From assembly GCA_947500445.1 (NCBI GenBank), contig CANMSB010000035.1:1-49930 (forward strand): a stretch of 49,930 nucleotides of DNA. The letters run 5' to 3'. Positions 17,288 to 25,682 of the stretch are shown here, piece by piece. The position numbers and the translations under genes are program-made. The DNA is from an uncultured Flavobacteriaceae bacterium. Lineage in GTDB: Bacteria > Bacteroidota > Bacteroidia > Flavobacteriales > Flavobacteriaceae. Each line of letters begins with the position of its first letter. Position 1 is the stretch's first letter. Under the pieces are notes generated by a model. It was not told the DNA's origin. It saw only the letters and a list, made by a program, of their open reading frames with translations, and ran no database searches.

Positions 17288-18781
17288 TCATTTTAAAAAA
17301 TCGAGTTGGGTCAGCTGATCTTGCAAAAGCTCATTTTCACTTATCAGTTGGTAGGTGGTTTCATCAAAGGCCGTTTTTAGTTCCTTGTTCGCACCTAGTG
17401 TTATCAGATACTTTAAAATAGCCGCATCCGTACCGCTCATTGCCGCCAAATGCAGCGCTGTATAGCCCTCGTTGTTCAAATGATCGATGGGTATTTTGAA
17501 TTCCTCCAAGCGTTCTAAAAGCCCAAGGTTGTTTTCCCGGGCGGCAATATGCAAAAGGGTATTTCCATTTTCCTGTATAGCGGTCATCGTCACTCCCTTT
17601 TCCAGAAGTAAACGCAATTTGGCATCAAAGGGTCCCGTTTTTTTGGGTTCGTACGCCTTTAACAGATAGTATGCTATGGAATTGCCCTTATCGTCTAGGA
17701 TATTACTTTTAGCACCCTTTTTTAAAAGAAGGTCTACCACATCGGCACTATTGTGCTCAACCGCTTTGGTCAGTGAGGATCGGCCGGCATTATCCAAAGC
17801 ATTATGATTTCCCTGCTGTTCAAGAAGGTAGGTGACAATAGGTAGCGCGTTTTGTGATGCCGCATTCATAAATGGGGTATGCCCATCGGCGTCACTTTTA
17901 TTCACATCTACGCCCCGCTGGATAAAATGTTCAAATACTTCCCGGTCCGTGCACCGATAGGCAAGGGAATGCAGCACATTTTGTCCCTGAAAATTGCTAC
18001 TGTTGGCCTTAATGCCCAAACGCTCTAAATAAATGAACGTATCCAGGGTAACTTGTGTGTTTCGGGTACCTTTACTAGCCATCAACATCGCATTGTCCCC
18101 GTTAACGTTCTCATAGTCAAAAGGAATCCCCTTTTTTATCAAGGTTTTTAAAAAGGGAACATCCCCGCCTTTTGCCGCATAATGGAATAGGCCGCTCCCG
18201 TTGTTGTCCCTCGCTTTAATGTTCAAACCTTTATCGGAAAAATAGGTTACCAGGTCAAGGTTTTTTAAAAACGGCGCAACCAAGAGCAGTGCGTTGGCAC
18301 CGTCCGTGTTTGTGTTCTTGATATCCGCTCCGTGTCCCAACAGAAAATCGTAAAGCCGATGATCTGTTTGACCGGTGACGGCGGCAAAATTTAGCACCGA
18401 GTACCCATGGCTATCCATTTCGGTGGCCTTCGCCCCCTTGTCGACCAGATGGCGCATCATTTCCAGATTACCGCGATAAGCGGCCCAAAAGAGGTAGGTT
18501 CTTCCGTCGTGGGTTCGTTTGTCTACCGTATTGTTTCCCTGGGTCAAAAGAAATTTAATGGTGTTGTTATCGGTTTTCTCGAGTAGGGCGTAGCAGACCG
18601 GATCGAACATTGCGGAGGTAAATGCACCGATGTCGTTACCTACGGCGATATCGGATTTTATGGTCGCGATGTCAGGATTCGCCTTCCAGTACGATCGATT
18701 TAAAAAAACGTTGTCCTGGCAAAGCATTTTGCTGACACAAAATAGTAGCAACAACACCGGAAAAAGTCTGTTCAAGGTCAT
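17288..18781 (-). CDS. Secreted ankyrin-repeat protein
   Basis: About 497 residues from the chosen start MTLNRLFPVLLLLFCVSKMLCQ, which gives a clean signal peptide. The longer in-frame start at 18874 would read 86 bases into the upstream DUF6607 gene and hide the signal peptide. The mature protein is about a dozen ankyrin repeats, e.g. DGRTYLFWAAYRGNLEMMRHLVDKGA, NGSGLFHYAAKGGDVPFLKTLI, EGYTALHLAAMSGTDAAILKYLI. Ankyrin arrays bind proteins; a periplasmic location is unusual enough to note. It sits in the middle of the DUF6607-DUF2271-PepSY reductase operon (7 bases after the DUF6607 stop, 27 before DUF2271). Partner unknown. Confidence 0.88.
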   Translation of the reverse strand: MTLNRLFPVLLLLFCVSKMLCQDNVFLNRSYWKANPDIATIKSDIAVGNDIGAFTSAMFDPVCYALLEKTDNNTIKFLLTQGNNTVDKRTHDGRTYLFWAAYRGNLEMMRHLVDKGAKATEMDSHGYSVLNFAAVTGQTDHRLYDFLLGHGADIKNTNTDGANALLLVAPFLKNLDLVTYFSDKGLNIKARDNNGSGLFHYAAKGGDVPFLKTLIKKGIPFDYENVNGDNAMLMASKGTRNTQVTLDTFIYLERLGIKANSSNFQGQNVLHSLAYRCTDREVFEHFIQRGVDVNKSDADGHTPFMNAASQNALPIVTYLLEQQGNHNALDNAGRSSLTKAVEHNSADVVDLLLKKGAKSNILDDKGNSIAYYLLKAYEPKKTGPFDAKLRLLLEKGVTMTAIQENGNTLLHIAARENNLGLLERLEEFKIPIDHLNNEGYTALHLAAMSGTDAAILKYLITLGANKELKTAFDETTYQLISENELLQDQLTQLDFLK

Positions 18782-18788
18782 TGCGTAC

Positions 18789-19724
18789 TTATTTTCCATT
18801 GGTTTTTTCGGTGGCGCTATCACTAACGAACGAATCGATAATGTCGTCGATTTCCTTTTTTTGTTGTACTTCATCGGAAAAAAGGTATTTGTACAACACC
18901 TTGTTGGCTACTTTTTCATGAAGCGTCAAATCTGTATTTCGTGCGAAAACGGCATCCCATTTCGCCCTTACTTTGGTCCATTTTTCCTGTGATGTTTGCC
19001 ACCAATCGGCCGCGGCCTTGCAGCGCTCGTCCGCTACTCGATGGTAGGTATTGTATCCTTTTTCTTTGGCAAGCACCACATCCTCGGTTGTCCCGGATCG
19101 GATTATTTTCTGATTGTCCTGGTCGTGTACCCATCCCGTTTCGGTAATCTCATGTCGGTTGCCGCGTAACGTAATGTTGTAATCGCCCCGAGTGGTATAC
19201 TCCCTTCGTGGCAAAGGGGCCGGCGTAGTATTTTCCCAATAGCTTTTACCGTCTACATGTACCCAGGTAGCACTGCCCTCATAGCGCGGGCTGTCATCGA
19301 CCTGAAACACCTTTTGTGTCCATTGCCCCGCTACTTCGGAATCGTCTTTCTTTATATAGGACCAATTGTTGTCCCCATTGTACTGGTACAAATCTTTGTT
19401 TTCGTACAACCAGTCTTGCCGCCAGTGTTTGATGATCATCGGTTCGGCAGGGTCCCCGACTTGAAGAATGTGTTGGATCACCACTTTACCCGCCTCGTCC
19501 GTCACCAGCTGGGCCCATTCAAGTCCTTTGTCAATTTTGGTTTTTGAAGGTTTGTAAAGGCTGTCGTTGCTATAATTAAAAGTCTCCGCAAAATTGAAGG
19601 TCACTTCATAACAGCCGCACATTTTTTTGATGGCCGCCGCATCCTGAAGTTGTTTGGTGTCCTGTGCGATGCCAAAAGTGTTTAGCATAGCCAAAGCCAT
19701 TATGGTAAAAATTGATCGTTTCAT
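18789..19724 (-). CDS. DUF6607 family secreted protein
   Basis: A 311-residue protein with signal peptide (about 1-20, ending GIAQ). CGCYEVTFNFAETF near residue 36 and repeated Trp/Tyr-rich segments (HWRQDWLYENKDLYQYNGDNNW, GSATWVHVDGKSYWENTTPAPLPRREYTTRGDYN) match the DUF6607 family, of unknown function. It is the first gene of the leftward operon and is divergent from the HmuR-like receptor; the 24-base Fur-like site sits between the two starts. The aromatic-rich mature part could bind haem or a chelate, but I see no haem ligand motif. Confidence 0.85.
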   Translation of the reverse strand: MKRSIFTIMALAMLNTFGIAQDTKQLQDAAAIKKMCGCYEVTFNFAETFNYSNDSLYKPSKTKIDKGLEWAQLVTDEAGKVVIQHILQVGDPAEPMIIKHWRQDWLYENKDLYQYNGDNNWSYIKKDDSEVAGQWTQKVFQVDDSPRYEGSATWVHVDGKSYWENTTPAPLPRREYTTRGDYNITLRGNRHEITETGWVHDQDNQKIIRSGTTEDVVLAKEKGYNTYHRVADERCKAAADWWQTSQEKWTKVRAKWDAVFARNTDLTLHEKVANKVLYKYLFSDEVQQKKEIDDIIDSFVSDSATEKTNGK

Positions 19725-19772
19725 TTCGTTCGTATTTATATGATCGTTATTGCTGCCGTAAAAATATAAAAT

Positions 19773-19796
19773 TTATTTAGATTGAATAAAAATAAG
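19773..19796. promoter_or_regulatory. Putative Fur-like site between divergent haem operons
   Basis: TTATTTAGATT...AAAAATAAG, 24 bases, matches the site at 312-335 in 21 of 24 positions. It ends four bases before the -7 element of the receptor gene and lies upstream of a degenerate leftward -7 (about 19757-19768), so one bound repressor would shut both operons. Confidence 0.6.
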
Positions 19797-19799
19797 ATA

Positions 19800-19807
19800 T
19801 ATATTTG
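19800..19807 (+). promoter_or_regulatory. -7 promoter element of HmuR-like receptor gene
   Basis: TATATTTG fits TAnnTTTG and is 18 bases upstream of the receptor ATG. It is directly adjacent to the Fur-like site, which would cover the -33 region. Confidence 0.55.
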
Positions 19808-19825
19808 CCCTGTTAGTTATTAAGA

Positions 19826-21919
19826 ATGAATCTGAATAAGTTGGTTTTGCTCATTTTTGTGGTGGTATGCGGTTCCTCGGTTAGCGGCCAAGACGGGCCG
19901 CTGCAAAAAGATTCCGTGCTTACACAGGATTTGGACGAGGTAGTGGTCACCGCAACACGTACCCTACGCCAACTGTCGTCGCTTCCCCTGCCCGTTACCT
20001 TAATTTCAAGAGAGCAACTGCAACGAACGGGGGTGCTGCGTTTGAACGACATTCTGGACGAGCAAACGGGAATCGTGACCGTAACGGATGAAAGCGGGTT
20101 CAGTGGTGTACAGATCCAGGGCATTGCCTCCGACTATGTCATGATCCTTATCAACGGTGTTCCCCTTGTGGGACGTTCCTCGGGAAACTTTGATTTAAGC
20201 CGTTTGACAGTGGGCAATATCAAGCAGGTTGAGGTGGTCAAAGGCCCCTCATCCAGTCTCTACGGCTCCGAAGCCCTAGGGGGAGTGATCAATATCATTA
20301 CGGAAGATGTCCATTCTGAAGACTTACATGGGAACGTATCGTATCGCTTCGCTTCCTTCAATACCCATGATGCGAACATCAATGTCGACCAAAAAATAGG
20401 GAAGCTTGGCTATGCCTTGTTCGCGAATACCTTGCATAGCGATGGCTATGATTTTCGCCCCGAGATAACAGGGCAAACAGTGGAGCCGTTCAACAATTAT
20501 ACCTTTAATGGACAGCTGTCCTATGATTTTTCCAAGGATCTCAAACTTTTCGCCTCCGGAAGATATTACCAACAAGACCAAGAGGCATCGCTGATGGTGG
20601 ACGAAGCGTTTTTTATGGGCAGTAGCGATATCGATGAGGGGAACCTGCACCTGCGATTGGACGATGGTGCCGGTAAAAAAATGCAATTGCAATACGAGCT
20701 CTACTACACCAATTATCGGGCAAAGGAACTACTGGCGAGCCCGGTAACGGACGATGTTTTCAGCCAAAGCGAGTTTGATCAAAATTTGATCCGTCCGGAA
20801 ATCCGCGCTACATATACCGTAAACGCCAAGAACAATGTTATTGTCGGAGTTGGCTATAACCATGAAAATTTGGACCGGACCTTTTTTGACGACCAGGTCG
20901 TGTTCGATTCCCAATATGTGTACGCCCAATACGACGTCTATCCGTTGGAGCGTCTTAACATGATTTTGGGCGCACGCTTTGACAATCACAGCGAGTATCG
21001 GTCGCAGTTTAGTCCTAAAGCGGCCATGAATTGGAAGCTTTCCGATGCCCTTTCTGTAAAGGGTTCCATGGGCTACGGTTTTAAGGCGCCCGATTTCAGG
21101 CAATTGTATTTCGATTTTACCAATTCTGCAGTGGGCTATACGGTGCTTGGGTACAACGTTGCCGTTGCCAAGGTACAGGAGCTGGAGGGCCAAGGACAGC
21201 TTATCGACATTCTATATGACCTGTCGGAACTTTCGGAACCCTTAAAGGCCGAACGTTCCATAGGCTATAATTTGGGCGCTTCCTATCGAAAAGGAAAGCT
21301 GCAGATTCAGGTCAATGGTTTTAGAAACGATTTTACCAATCTGATCGATACCAGGGCCATAGCCCGAAAAACCAACGGACAAAATGTTTTTAGCTATACC
21401 AATTTTAACAAAATCTACACCACTGGGCTCGAACTTGACGGACAATATAAGTTAAATGAACACCTACAGGTGGCTGCAGGGTATCAATTATTATACGCAA
21501 AGGACAAACAAAAAAAGGTGGCTTTGGAACGGGGCGAGGTTTTTGCACGCGACCCGCGGACGCTGCAGACCATTGCCTTGGATAATTCCGATTATTTCGG
21601 GCTCGTCAACCGTTCCAGGCACACCGCCAATTTTAAAATGTTCTATACCGTTCCCAATTGGGGTCTGGACCTGAATCTTAGGGTCAACTACAGAAGTAAA
21701 TACGGTCTGTTCGATGGTAATGGTAACGGCATAATCGATGGTTACGATACCATCTTTGTCGATGGGTACGCTCTTTTTAATGTGGCCCTGAACAAGACGT
21801 TTAACGATAATTACACTTTACAGATCGGTGCCGATAACCTATTCGATTACACCGATCGGGACAATATTCCCGGACTGGCCGGGATACAACTATTCACCAA
21901 AATAAATATTCAATTTTAA
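19826..21919 (+). CDS. HmuR-like TonB-dependent haem receptor
   Basis: A 697-residue outer-membrane receptor with signal peptide (about 1-21), a TonB box-like DEVVVTATRT near residue 38, a plug domain (about 50-165; RTGVLRLNDILDEQTGI, VEVVKGPSSSLYGSEALGGVINIIT) and a beta-barrel ending in Phe (INIQF). It lacks the carboxypeptidase-like N domain of the 4290 receptor. Near residue 420 the segment FKAPDFRQLYFDF resembles the YRAP-region of haem receptors. The next gene, 10 bases away, encodes a HmuY-like lipoprotein, the known partner of HmuR in Porphyromonas, so haem is the most likely cargo. The receptor class is certain; haem specificity rests on context. Confidence 0.9.
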   Translation: MNLNKLVLLIFVVVCGSSVSGQDGPLQKDSVLTQDLDEVVVTATRTLRQLSSLPLPVTLISREQLQRTGVLRLNDILDEQTGIVTVTDESGFSGVQIQGIASDYVMILINGVPLVGRSSGNFDLSRLTVGNIKQVEVVKGPSSSLYGSEALGGVINIITEDVHSEDLHGNVSYRFASFNTHDANINVDQKIGKLGYALFANTLHSDGYDFRPEITGQTVEPFNNYTFNGQLSYDFSKDLKLFASGRYYQQDQEASLMVDEAFFMGSSDIDEGNLHLRLDDGAGKKMQLQYELYYTNYRAKELLASPVTDDVFSQSEFDQNLIRPEIRATYTVNAKNNVIVGVGYNHENLDRTFFDDQVVFDSQYVYAQYDVYPLERLNMILGARFDNHSEYRSQFSPKAAMNWKLSDALSVKGSMGYGFKAPDFRQLYFDFTNSAVGYTVLGYNVAVAKVQELEGQGQLIDILYDLSELSEPLKAERSIGYNLGASYRKGKLQIQVNGFRNDFTNLIDTRAIARKTNGQNVFSYTNFNKIYTTGLELDGQYKLNEHLQVAAGYQLLYAKDKQKKVALERGEVFARDPRTLQTIALDNSDYFGLVNRSRHTANFKMFYTVPNWGLDLNLRVNYRSKYGLFDGNGNGIIDGYDTIFVDGYALFNVALNKTFNDNYTLQIGADNLFDYTDRDNIPGLAGIQLFTKINIQF

Positions 21920-21929
21920 AACAACTACT

Positions 21930-22565
21930 ATGAAAATGATCGGTAAACCTTTTTTCTTTTTTCTTTTGGCATTGGTGCTCGGCGCCTGTAACAATGATGA
22001 TGATACTCCTGATCTGGTTGCTGTAGAAAGTGAGACAGCCACTAATATCCCGGCCCCGCAGACGGGTGGACCACCTTCCGAGGATCCTGCGGGGGGACCA
22101 TTTACAAAGTTCAGTTTTGAGACAGGTAGCGTTACCACAAGCGATACGGAATGGGATATTGCATTTAGGGGTACACGAATAGCGGTGAACGGTGGAGTAG
22201 AAACTGGCTCTAACGACGAACCTGTTAGAAACGGGAATGCAGCAGCGGCCATAGCGACCGGTACGTTCGCCAGCATAACCGATGCTTCCAATTACACTTT
22301 TGCAGAAGATTCCGCTACGGGCTTTGCGATTCCCGCAGGAAGCGATAACGGCTGGTACAATTATAACCCCCAGGTAAATGTGGTTACTCCCATCCCCGGC
22401 ACAGTACTAGTGATTCGGACACATAACGGGCGTTTTGCAAAGGTAGAAGTGTTGAGTTACTATAAAGACGCACCCGCCCAACCGGACGGTTTTGTGGACG
22501 AATTTCGCTTTTACACTTTTAACTATGTATACAATCCCAACGAAGGGGAAACCACTTTGGAATAA
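21930..22565 (+). CDS. HmuY-like haem-binding lipoprotein
   Basis: A 211-residue lipoprotein (LGAC lipobox, Cys20, then NNDDDT). The mature domain has the HmuY-family order: FTKFSFETGSVTTSDTEWDIAFRGTRIAVNGG, then TVLVIRTHNGRFAKVEVLSYYKDAP and FYTFNYVYNPNEGE. HmuY proteins scavenge haem at the cell surface and pass it to HmuR. It lies 10 bases after the receptor gene, and an operon terminator follows. Porphyromonas HmuY uses two His ligands; I could not place equivalent histidines with confidence (one His is visible, in RTHNGR), so ligands may differ here. Confidence 0.85.
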   Translation: MKMIGKPFFFFLLALVLGACNNDDDTPDLVAVESETATNIPAPQTGGPPSEDPAGGPFTKFSFETGSVTTSDTEWDIAFRGTRIAVNGGVETGSNDEPVRNGNAAAAIATGTFASITDASNYTFAEDSATGFAIPAGSDNGWYNYNPQVNVVTPIPGTVLVIRTHNGRFAKVEVLSYYKDAPAQPDGFVDEFRFYTFNYVYNPNEGETTLE

Positions 22566-22912
22566 GTGGAAGGCACGTCGATAACAAAGGTACGTCCCTC
22601 AAAAAATACGCTAAGAATTTATGTTTGCAATTGCGTTTGAGTTGGTTTGGAACCGGTCACTTTTCGGAGTGGCCGGTTTTTTAACTTTAATGTCCATCCA
22701 CTATCAATACCGATAGGGGCATCACGGGTATATACAGACGGTGTTTTTAGCACTATTTGCCATTGAATTTTCAATAAAAAATGTTAAAATCAGGAAATCC
22801 TTGTAACAAAATCATTTTTGGGGCGTCTTTTTAGTAATTCATCAATTAATCAATAATTAAGTTTTGCAATCAACCGACGCAGGTCGGATCAAAACTTTTA
22901 AAACGAAAAGTC
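22566..22912. other. Intergenic spacer after HmuY gene
   Basis: The 347 bases hold a good terminator (22651-22682, listed separately) and, before the next gene, a short hairpin ACCGACGCAGGTCGG near 22874. I see no further coding potential or RNA gene. Confidence 0.6.
22651..22682 (+). terminator. Terminator of the HmuR-HmuY operon
   Basis: AACCGGTCAC (22651-22660) pairs with GTGGCCGGTT (22669-22678), with a single G-T pair, around an 8-base loop and runs into TTTTTT. Confidence 0.8.
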
Positions 22913-23269
22913 ATGAAAAAATTAAGTGTAGTAGTAGCAGCGGTAGTTTTATTTTGTTCAACTAATGTATTTGCCAACAATGGTAAAAAAGGCAATGTAA
23001 AAAAGAACGCGCCGACCGAGGTCAAAAGTCTGTCCCATCAAATCCATTCCTTTTTAAAGTTCAACAACCTTACCGAGGAAACGGTCGGGGAGACCGCCCA
23101 CATCACTTTTATGCTGAACAACGACAAAGAGATCGTCGTTCTTTCTGTAGATACGGAGGATTCCAAAATGGATACGTTCGTGAAAAGCAGACTGAACTAT
23201 AAAAAAGTAGTCATGAACGGATATGTAGCTGGTAAAAAGTACACCGTATCGGTCCGTATCGCTTCGTAA
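22913..23269 (+). CDS. Small secreted protein of unknown function
   Basis: A 118-residue protein with a clear signal peptide (MKKLSVVVAAVVLFCSTNVFA, about 1-22), a Lys-rich stretch, and a ~80-residue domain with strands such as VGETAHITFMLNNDKEIVVLSVDT and GKKYTVSVRIAS. The alternating pattern faintly recalls the TonB C-terminal fold, but it lacks a membrane anchor and proline-rich linker, so I do not call it TonB. It is monocistronic, ending in a strong terminator. Not recognised further. Confidence 0.8.
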   Translation: MKKLSVVVAAVVLFCSTNVFANNGKKGNVKKNAPTEVKSLSHQIHSFLKFNNLTEETVGETAHITFMLNNDKEIVVLSVDTEDSKMDTFVKSRLNYKKVVMNGYVAGKKYTVSVRIAS

Positions 23270-23292
23270 TCGTAGAAGGTGTAGCAATTACA

Positions 23293-23326
23293 TCCTGATC
23301 GTAGTATTCGATCAGGATTTTTTTTT
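23293..23326 (+). terminator. Strong terminator overlapping the DUF1456 gene end
   Basis: TCCTGATCG (23293-23301) and CGATCAGGA (23309-23317) form a perfect 9-bp stem with a 7-base loop and a run of nine T. The stop codon of the convergent DUF1456 gene (23312-23314) lies within the right arm. Confidence 0.88.
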
Positions 23327-23713
23327 GCCGTTGTTTTTTGTTTTGTTCTTGTACTTCACCGAAGATAGCGCCACATCCACTTTTTTTCGCTGAGCGGTCT
23401 TAAAATCGGGTCGGCCTAGGTTTTTTTGGGTATCCACGCTTTTTTTAGTATCCGTTGGTTTGGACTTCAGCACAGCTCCGGGGAAGGTCGGATTTTCTTT
23501 TGTTCCCCTTAAGTAGAGTACCAGTCCGTTCAGAAAGTTGCGCAATATTTGATCTCCACATTCCCGGTAATTGGGGTGGTCCTCTTTGCGAAAAAAGGCG
23601 GCCAATTCACTTTTTCCGATCTTAAAATTCACAAGGCCAAGGATTTCCATAATATCATCGTCGCGGAGCATTAGCGCTACACGTAGTTTTTTAAACACAT
23701 CATTATTGGTCAT
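23312..23713 (-). CDS. DUF1456 (YehS-like) protein
   Basis: A 133-residue cytosolic protein. MTNNDVFKKLRVALMLRDDDIMEILGLVNFKIGKSELAAFFRKEDHPNYRECGDQILRNFLNGL matches the DUF1456 family, which consists of two helical repeats; function unknown. The usual length is about 150; here the C terminus is replaced by a Lys-rich tail (KNKTKNNGKKKS) encoded by the T-rich strand of the neighbouring terminator. It is probably a stand-alone gene. Confidence 0.85.
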   Translation of the reverse strand: MTNNDVFKKLRVALMLRDDDIMEILGLVNFKIGKSELAAFFRKEDHPNYRECGDQILRNFLNGLVLYLRGTKENPTFPGAVLKSKPTDTKKSVDTQKNLGRPDFKTAQRKKVDVALSSVKYKNKTKNNGKKKS

Positions 23714-23953
23714 GCCGTATTTTTTGACAAGGTATTACAATTTAACGAGGGAGCAGACGTTTTTTACGCCCCGTTCCCGATTTGGCGTCCACCTTCATGC
23801 GCTATAAACCATAGTTTTCACCTTTTATATGTTGGCAGTTCCTTTCAAATACATCCCAAAGGGAAATACCTTCCATTAGGGTATTTATACGAAACGTATT
23901 TTAAATCAGTTATATAATTGTTGTCCCGGTCGTAGATCGTAATATTGCCGTTC

Positions 23954-24355
23954 ATGAGCACATACAAAGAAAAGCTTAGTATTTTATCGGAAATGATCGC
24001 CTTTGCCAAAATCGATAAAAAGGTGGGAGAACCGGAGTATAACTTTTTATTGGGTGTTTCCGCGCATTTAGGGGTAGATCGGCAAACCTTCGATTCCTTG
24101 TTCGACAAGGAGGTAGCGCACTATGTTCCTAAAACGGAGGCCGATCGCATCATTCACTTTCACCGTTTGGTATTATTGATGAACGTTGACCAGCGGCAGC
24201 AAGATGTTGAGGTGAGCCGATTGCACAATATCGGTTTGGGTATGGGCCTTCCGCCATCCGCAATTGAGCAAGTACTCGGGCTGATGCACCAATATCCTGA
24301 TAAAATTGTCCCGCCCGACGTATTGATCAATATTTTTAAGGCGCACTACAACTAA
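23954..24355 (+). CDS. TerB-like helical protein
   Basis: A 133-residue protein starting MSTYKEKLSILSEMIAFAKIDKKVGEPEYNFLLGVSAHLGV; I use the ATG three codons after an alternative TTG. It is predicted all-helical, with the acidic metal-type pattern of TerB/DjlA N domains (AKIDKKVGEPEYNFL). TerB-like proteins occur in tellurite and envelope-stress modules, but none is nearby, so the function is open. It is preceded by a 240-base spacer and followed by a repeat-bearing spacer. Confidence 0.7.
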   Translation: MSTYKEKLSILSEMIAFAKIDKKVGEPEYNFLLGVSAHLGVDRQTFDSLFDKEVAHYVPKTEADRIIHFHRLVLLMNVDQRQQDVEVSRLHNIGLGMGLPPSAIEQVLGLMHQYPDKIVPPDVLINIFKAHYN

Positions 24356-24866
24356 ACCGCCTGTCCCCGATTCATACTCCTCTTTTAACGTTAGTTCGAC
24401 TTAAAAAATGGTTTCATAATAAGTTAAACGTTGTAAATCAGCTTCTAGCTATTTATTTGGCCTTCCGTTCATTTCTTTTGCTTGTCCAAAAGAAACGGAA
24501 CCAAAGAAAAAGACACTTTTCGTAGGGATTTTTCAGTCTCCAACTGAAAACCGTCTTGTAAACTCCGCGGCCTCCGGCCTGAATCTCGGAGCTTTACCGC
24601 AACTATCCTTTCGAAAAAGAAAAAACACCGGTAGGGTAAAACTTGGGTACCTTAAATCCAACTCAAACTCTTTTGACCACAGCAGCTTTCAAAAGAAAGG
24701 CACCACCTGGAATACTGACGTTATGTACGCTTGATATTGTTGAAAAGCGACAAAAAGTCACCATTTGGCTTGTTGAAAGTGACAAAATGACATGATTTTT
24801 CCACTGGTATGGCTTTTGTCTATTGTACTGCAGTGTTAAAAGAGTATAATCAAAAAAAGTAAAATT
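24356..24866. other. Intergenic region with hairpin repeat before hsp20
   Basis: No gene is supported in these 511 bases. It holds a perfect 9-bp inverted repeat at 24472-24495 (listed separately), G+C-rich stretches such as CTCCGCGGCCTCCGGCC near 24565, and an A+T-rich promoter-like end before the Hsp20 gene. It looks like a copy of a flavobacterial intergenic repeat rather than a decayed gene. Confidence 0.55.
24472..24495. repeat. Inverted repeat TTTCTTTTG-N6-CAAAAGAAA
   Basis: TTTCTTTTG at 24472-24480 and CAAAAGAAA at 24487-24495 are perfect inverted arms around CTTGTC. I recall similar TTGCTTGTCCAAAAGAAAC strings between genes in other flavobacteria, so it may be part of a dispersed element. 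Confidence 0.55.
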
Positions 24867-25289
24867 ATGTTAGTTAAAAGAAATCATATGTTGTTTCCTT
24901 CATTAGTGAATGAATTTTTCAAACCCGATTGGTTCGGCGGTATCGAAAACCCTCGTACGGGAATTCCGGCGGTAAACATCAAGGATAATGAAAAGGACTT
25001 TGAAATTGAACTGTCCGTTCCCGGAAGGGCAAAGGAGGACTTTAACCTCGAAGTCGATAATCATGTATTGACCATCTCGTATGAGGTTCGAAAAGAGGGA
25101 GAGCGTAAAGAGGAAAATTATACCAGAAAGGAATTTGTGCAAAGCGCCTTTAAGCGTTCATTTGAGCTTCCCGAATCGATAAATGTAGACGCCATAGATG
25201 CCAAGTATGAAGCTGGTATTTTGAGCTTGGTACTTCCTAAAAAAGAAGAGGCGTTGCCTAAGCCAAAAAGGTTGATTTCCCTTTCGTAA
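24867..25289 (+). CDS. Hsp20/alpha-crystallin small heat shock protein
   Basis: A 140-residue small heat shock chaperone that holds unfolding proteins in soluble complexes. The N-terminal arm (MLFPSLVNEFFKPDWFGG) is followed by the alpha-crystallin domain (about residues 30-128; NIKDNEKDFEIELSVPGRAKEDFNLEVDNHVLTIS, and YEAGILSLVLPKKEE near the end). The ATG at 24867 agrees with the family start. It is monocistronic with a terminator at 25375-25410. No heat-shock inverted repeat (CIRCE) was seen upstream. Confidence 0.95.
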   Translation: MLVKRNHMLFPSLVNEFFKPDWFGGIENPRTGIPAVNIKDNEKDFEIELSVPGRAKEDFNLEVDNHVLTISYEVRKEGERKEENYTRKEFVQSAFKRSFELPESINVDAIDAKYEAGILSLVLPKKEEALPKPKRLISLS

Positions 25290-25374
25290 AGAAGGGTGCG
25301 AAAAGTTGTTTTTTGAAGTGGATGTTTTTATGCTTTTTTAAGTATAAAAATGATTTTAAATTGGTAGTGTTTTT

Positions 25375-25410
25375 AAGGCGTTTTGACCGCATGGTCAAGA
25401 CGCTTTTTTT
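25375..25410 (+). terminator. Terminator downstream of hsp20
   Basis: GCGTTTTGACC (25378-25388) pairs with GGTCAAGACGC (25393-25403), one G-T pair, around a 4-base loop and is followed by seven T. Confidence 0.85.
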
Positions 25411-25682
25411 GATGGATATGATGCAGTTTTGCAAACGTTTTTACGTCGGTCCGCTTTTCTTTTTGGTTTCGTTTTCGGGATGGATTCGACTATACGAAAG
25501 GGGTAATTTTGGAATGCCGAAAAGATATTTTTCTTGGGGGAGGCGTTTTTTTTTGGACTTGAAAATGTGAAGGGGAGACGGTGAACAAGAGGTGAAAACC
25601 GCAAGGGTAGGGGTTTGTGAAATTTTGGTTATCTTTGATGGAATGCTCCCGAAAAATTACCTAAAACGCTATTTATATTAGA

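Noticed and set aside
22913-23269. TonB C-terminal domain call
   Set aside because: Resemblance is limited to strand pattern; no membrane anchor or proline-rich linker.
23845-24108. 87-codon minus-strand frame
   Set aside because: Mostly antisense to the TerB-like gene; composition not gene-like.
25313-25570. 85-codon frame after hsp20
   Set aside because: Low-complexity Phe/Arg/Lys-rich translation, overlaps a clear terminator, no signal or domain.
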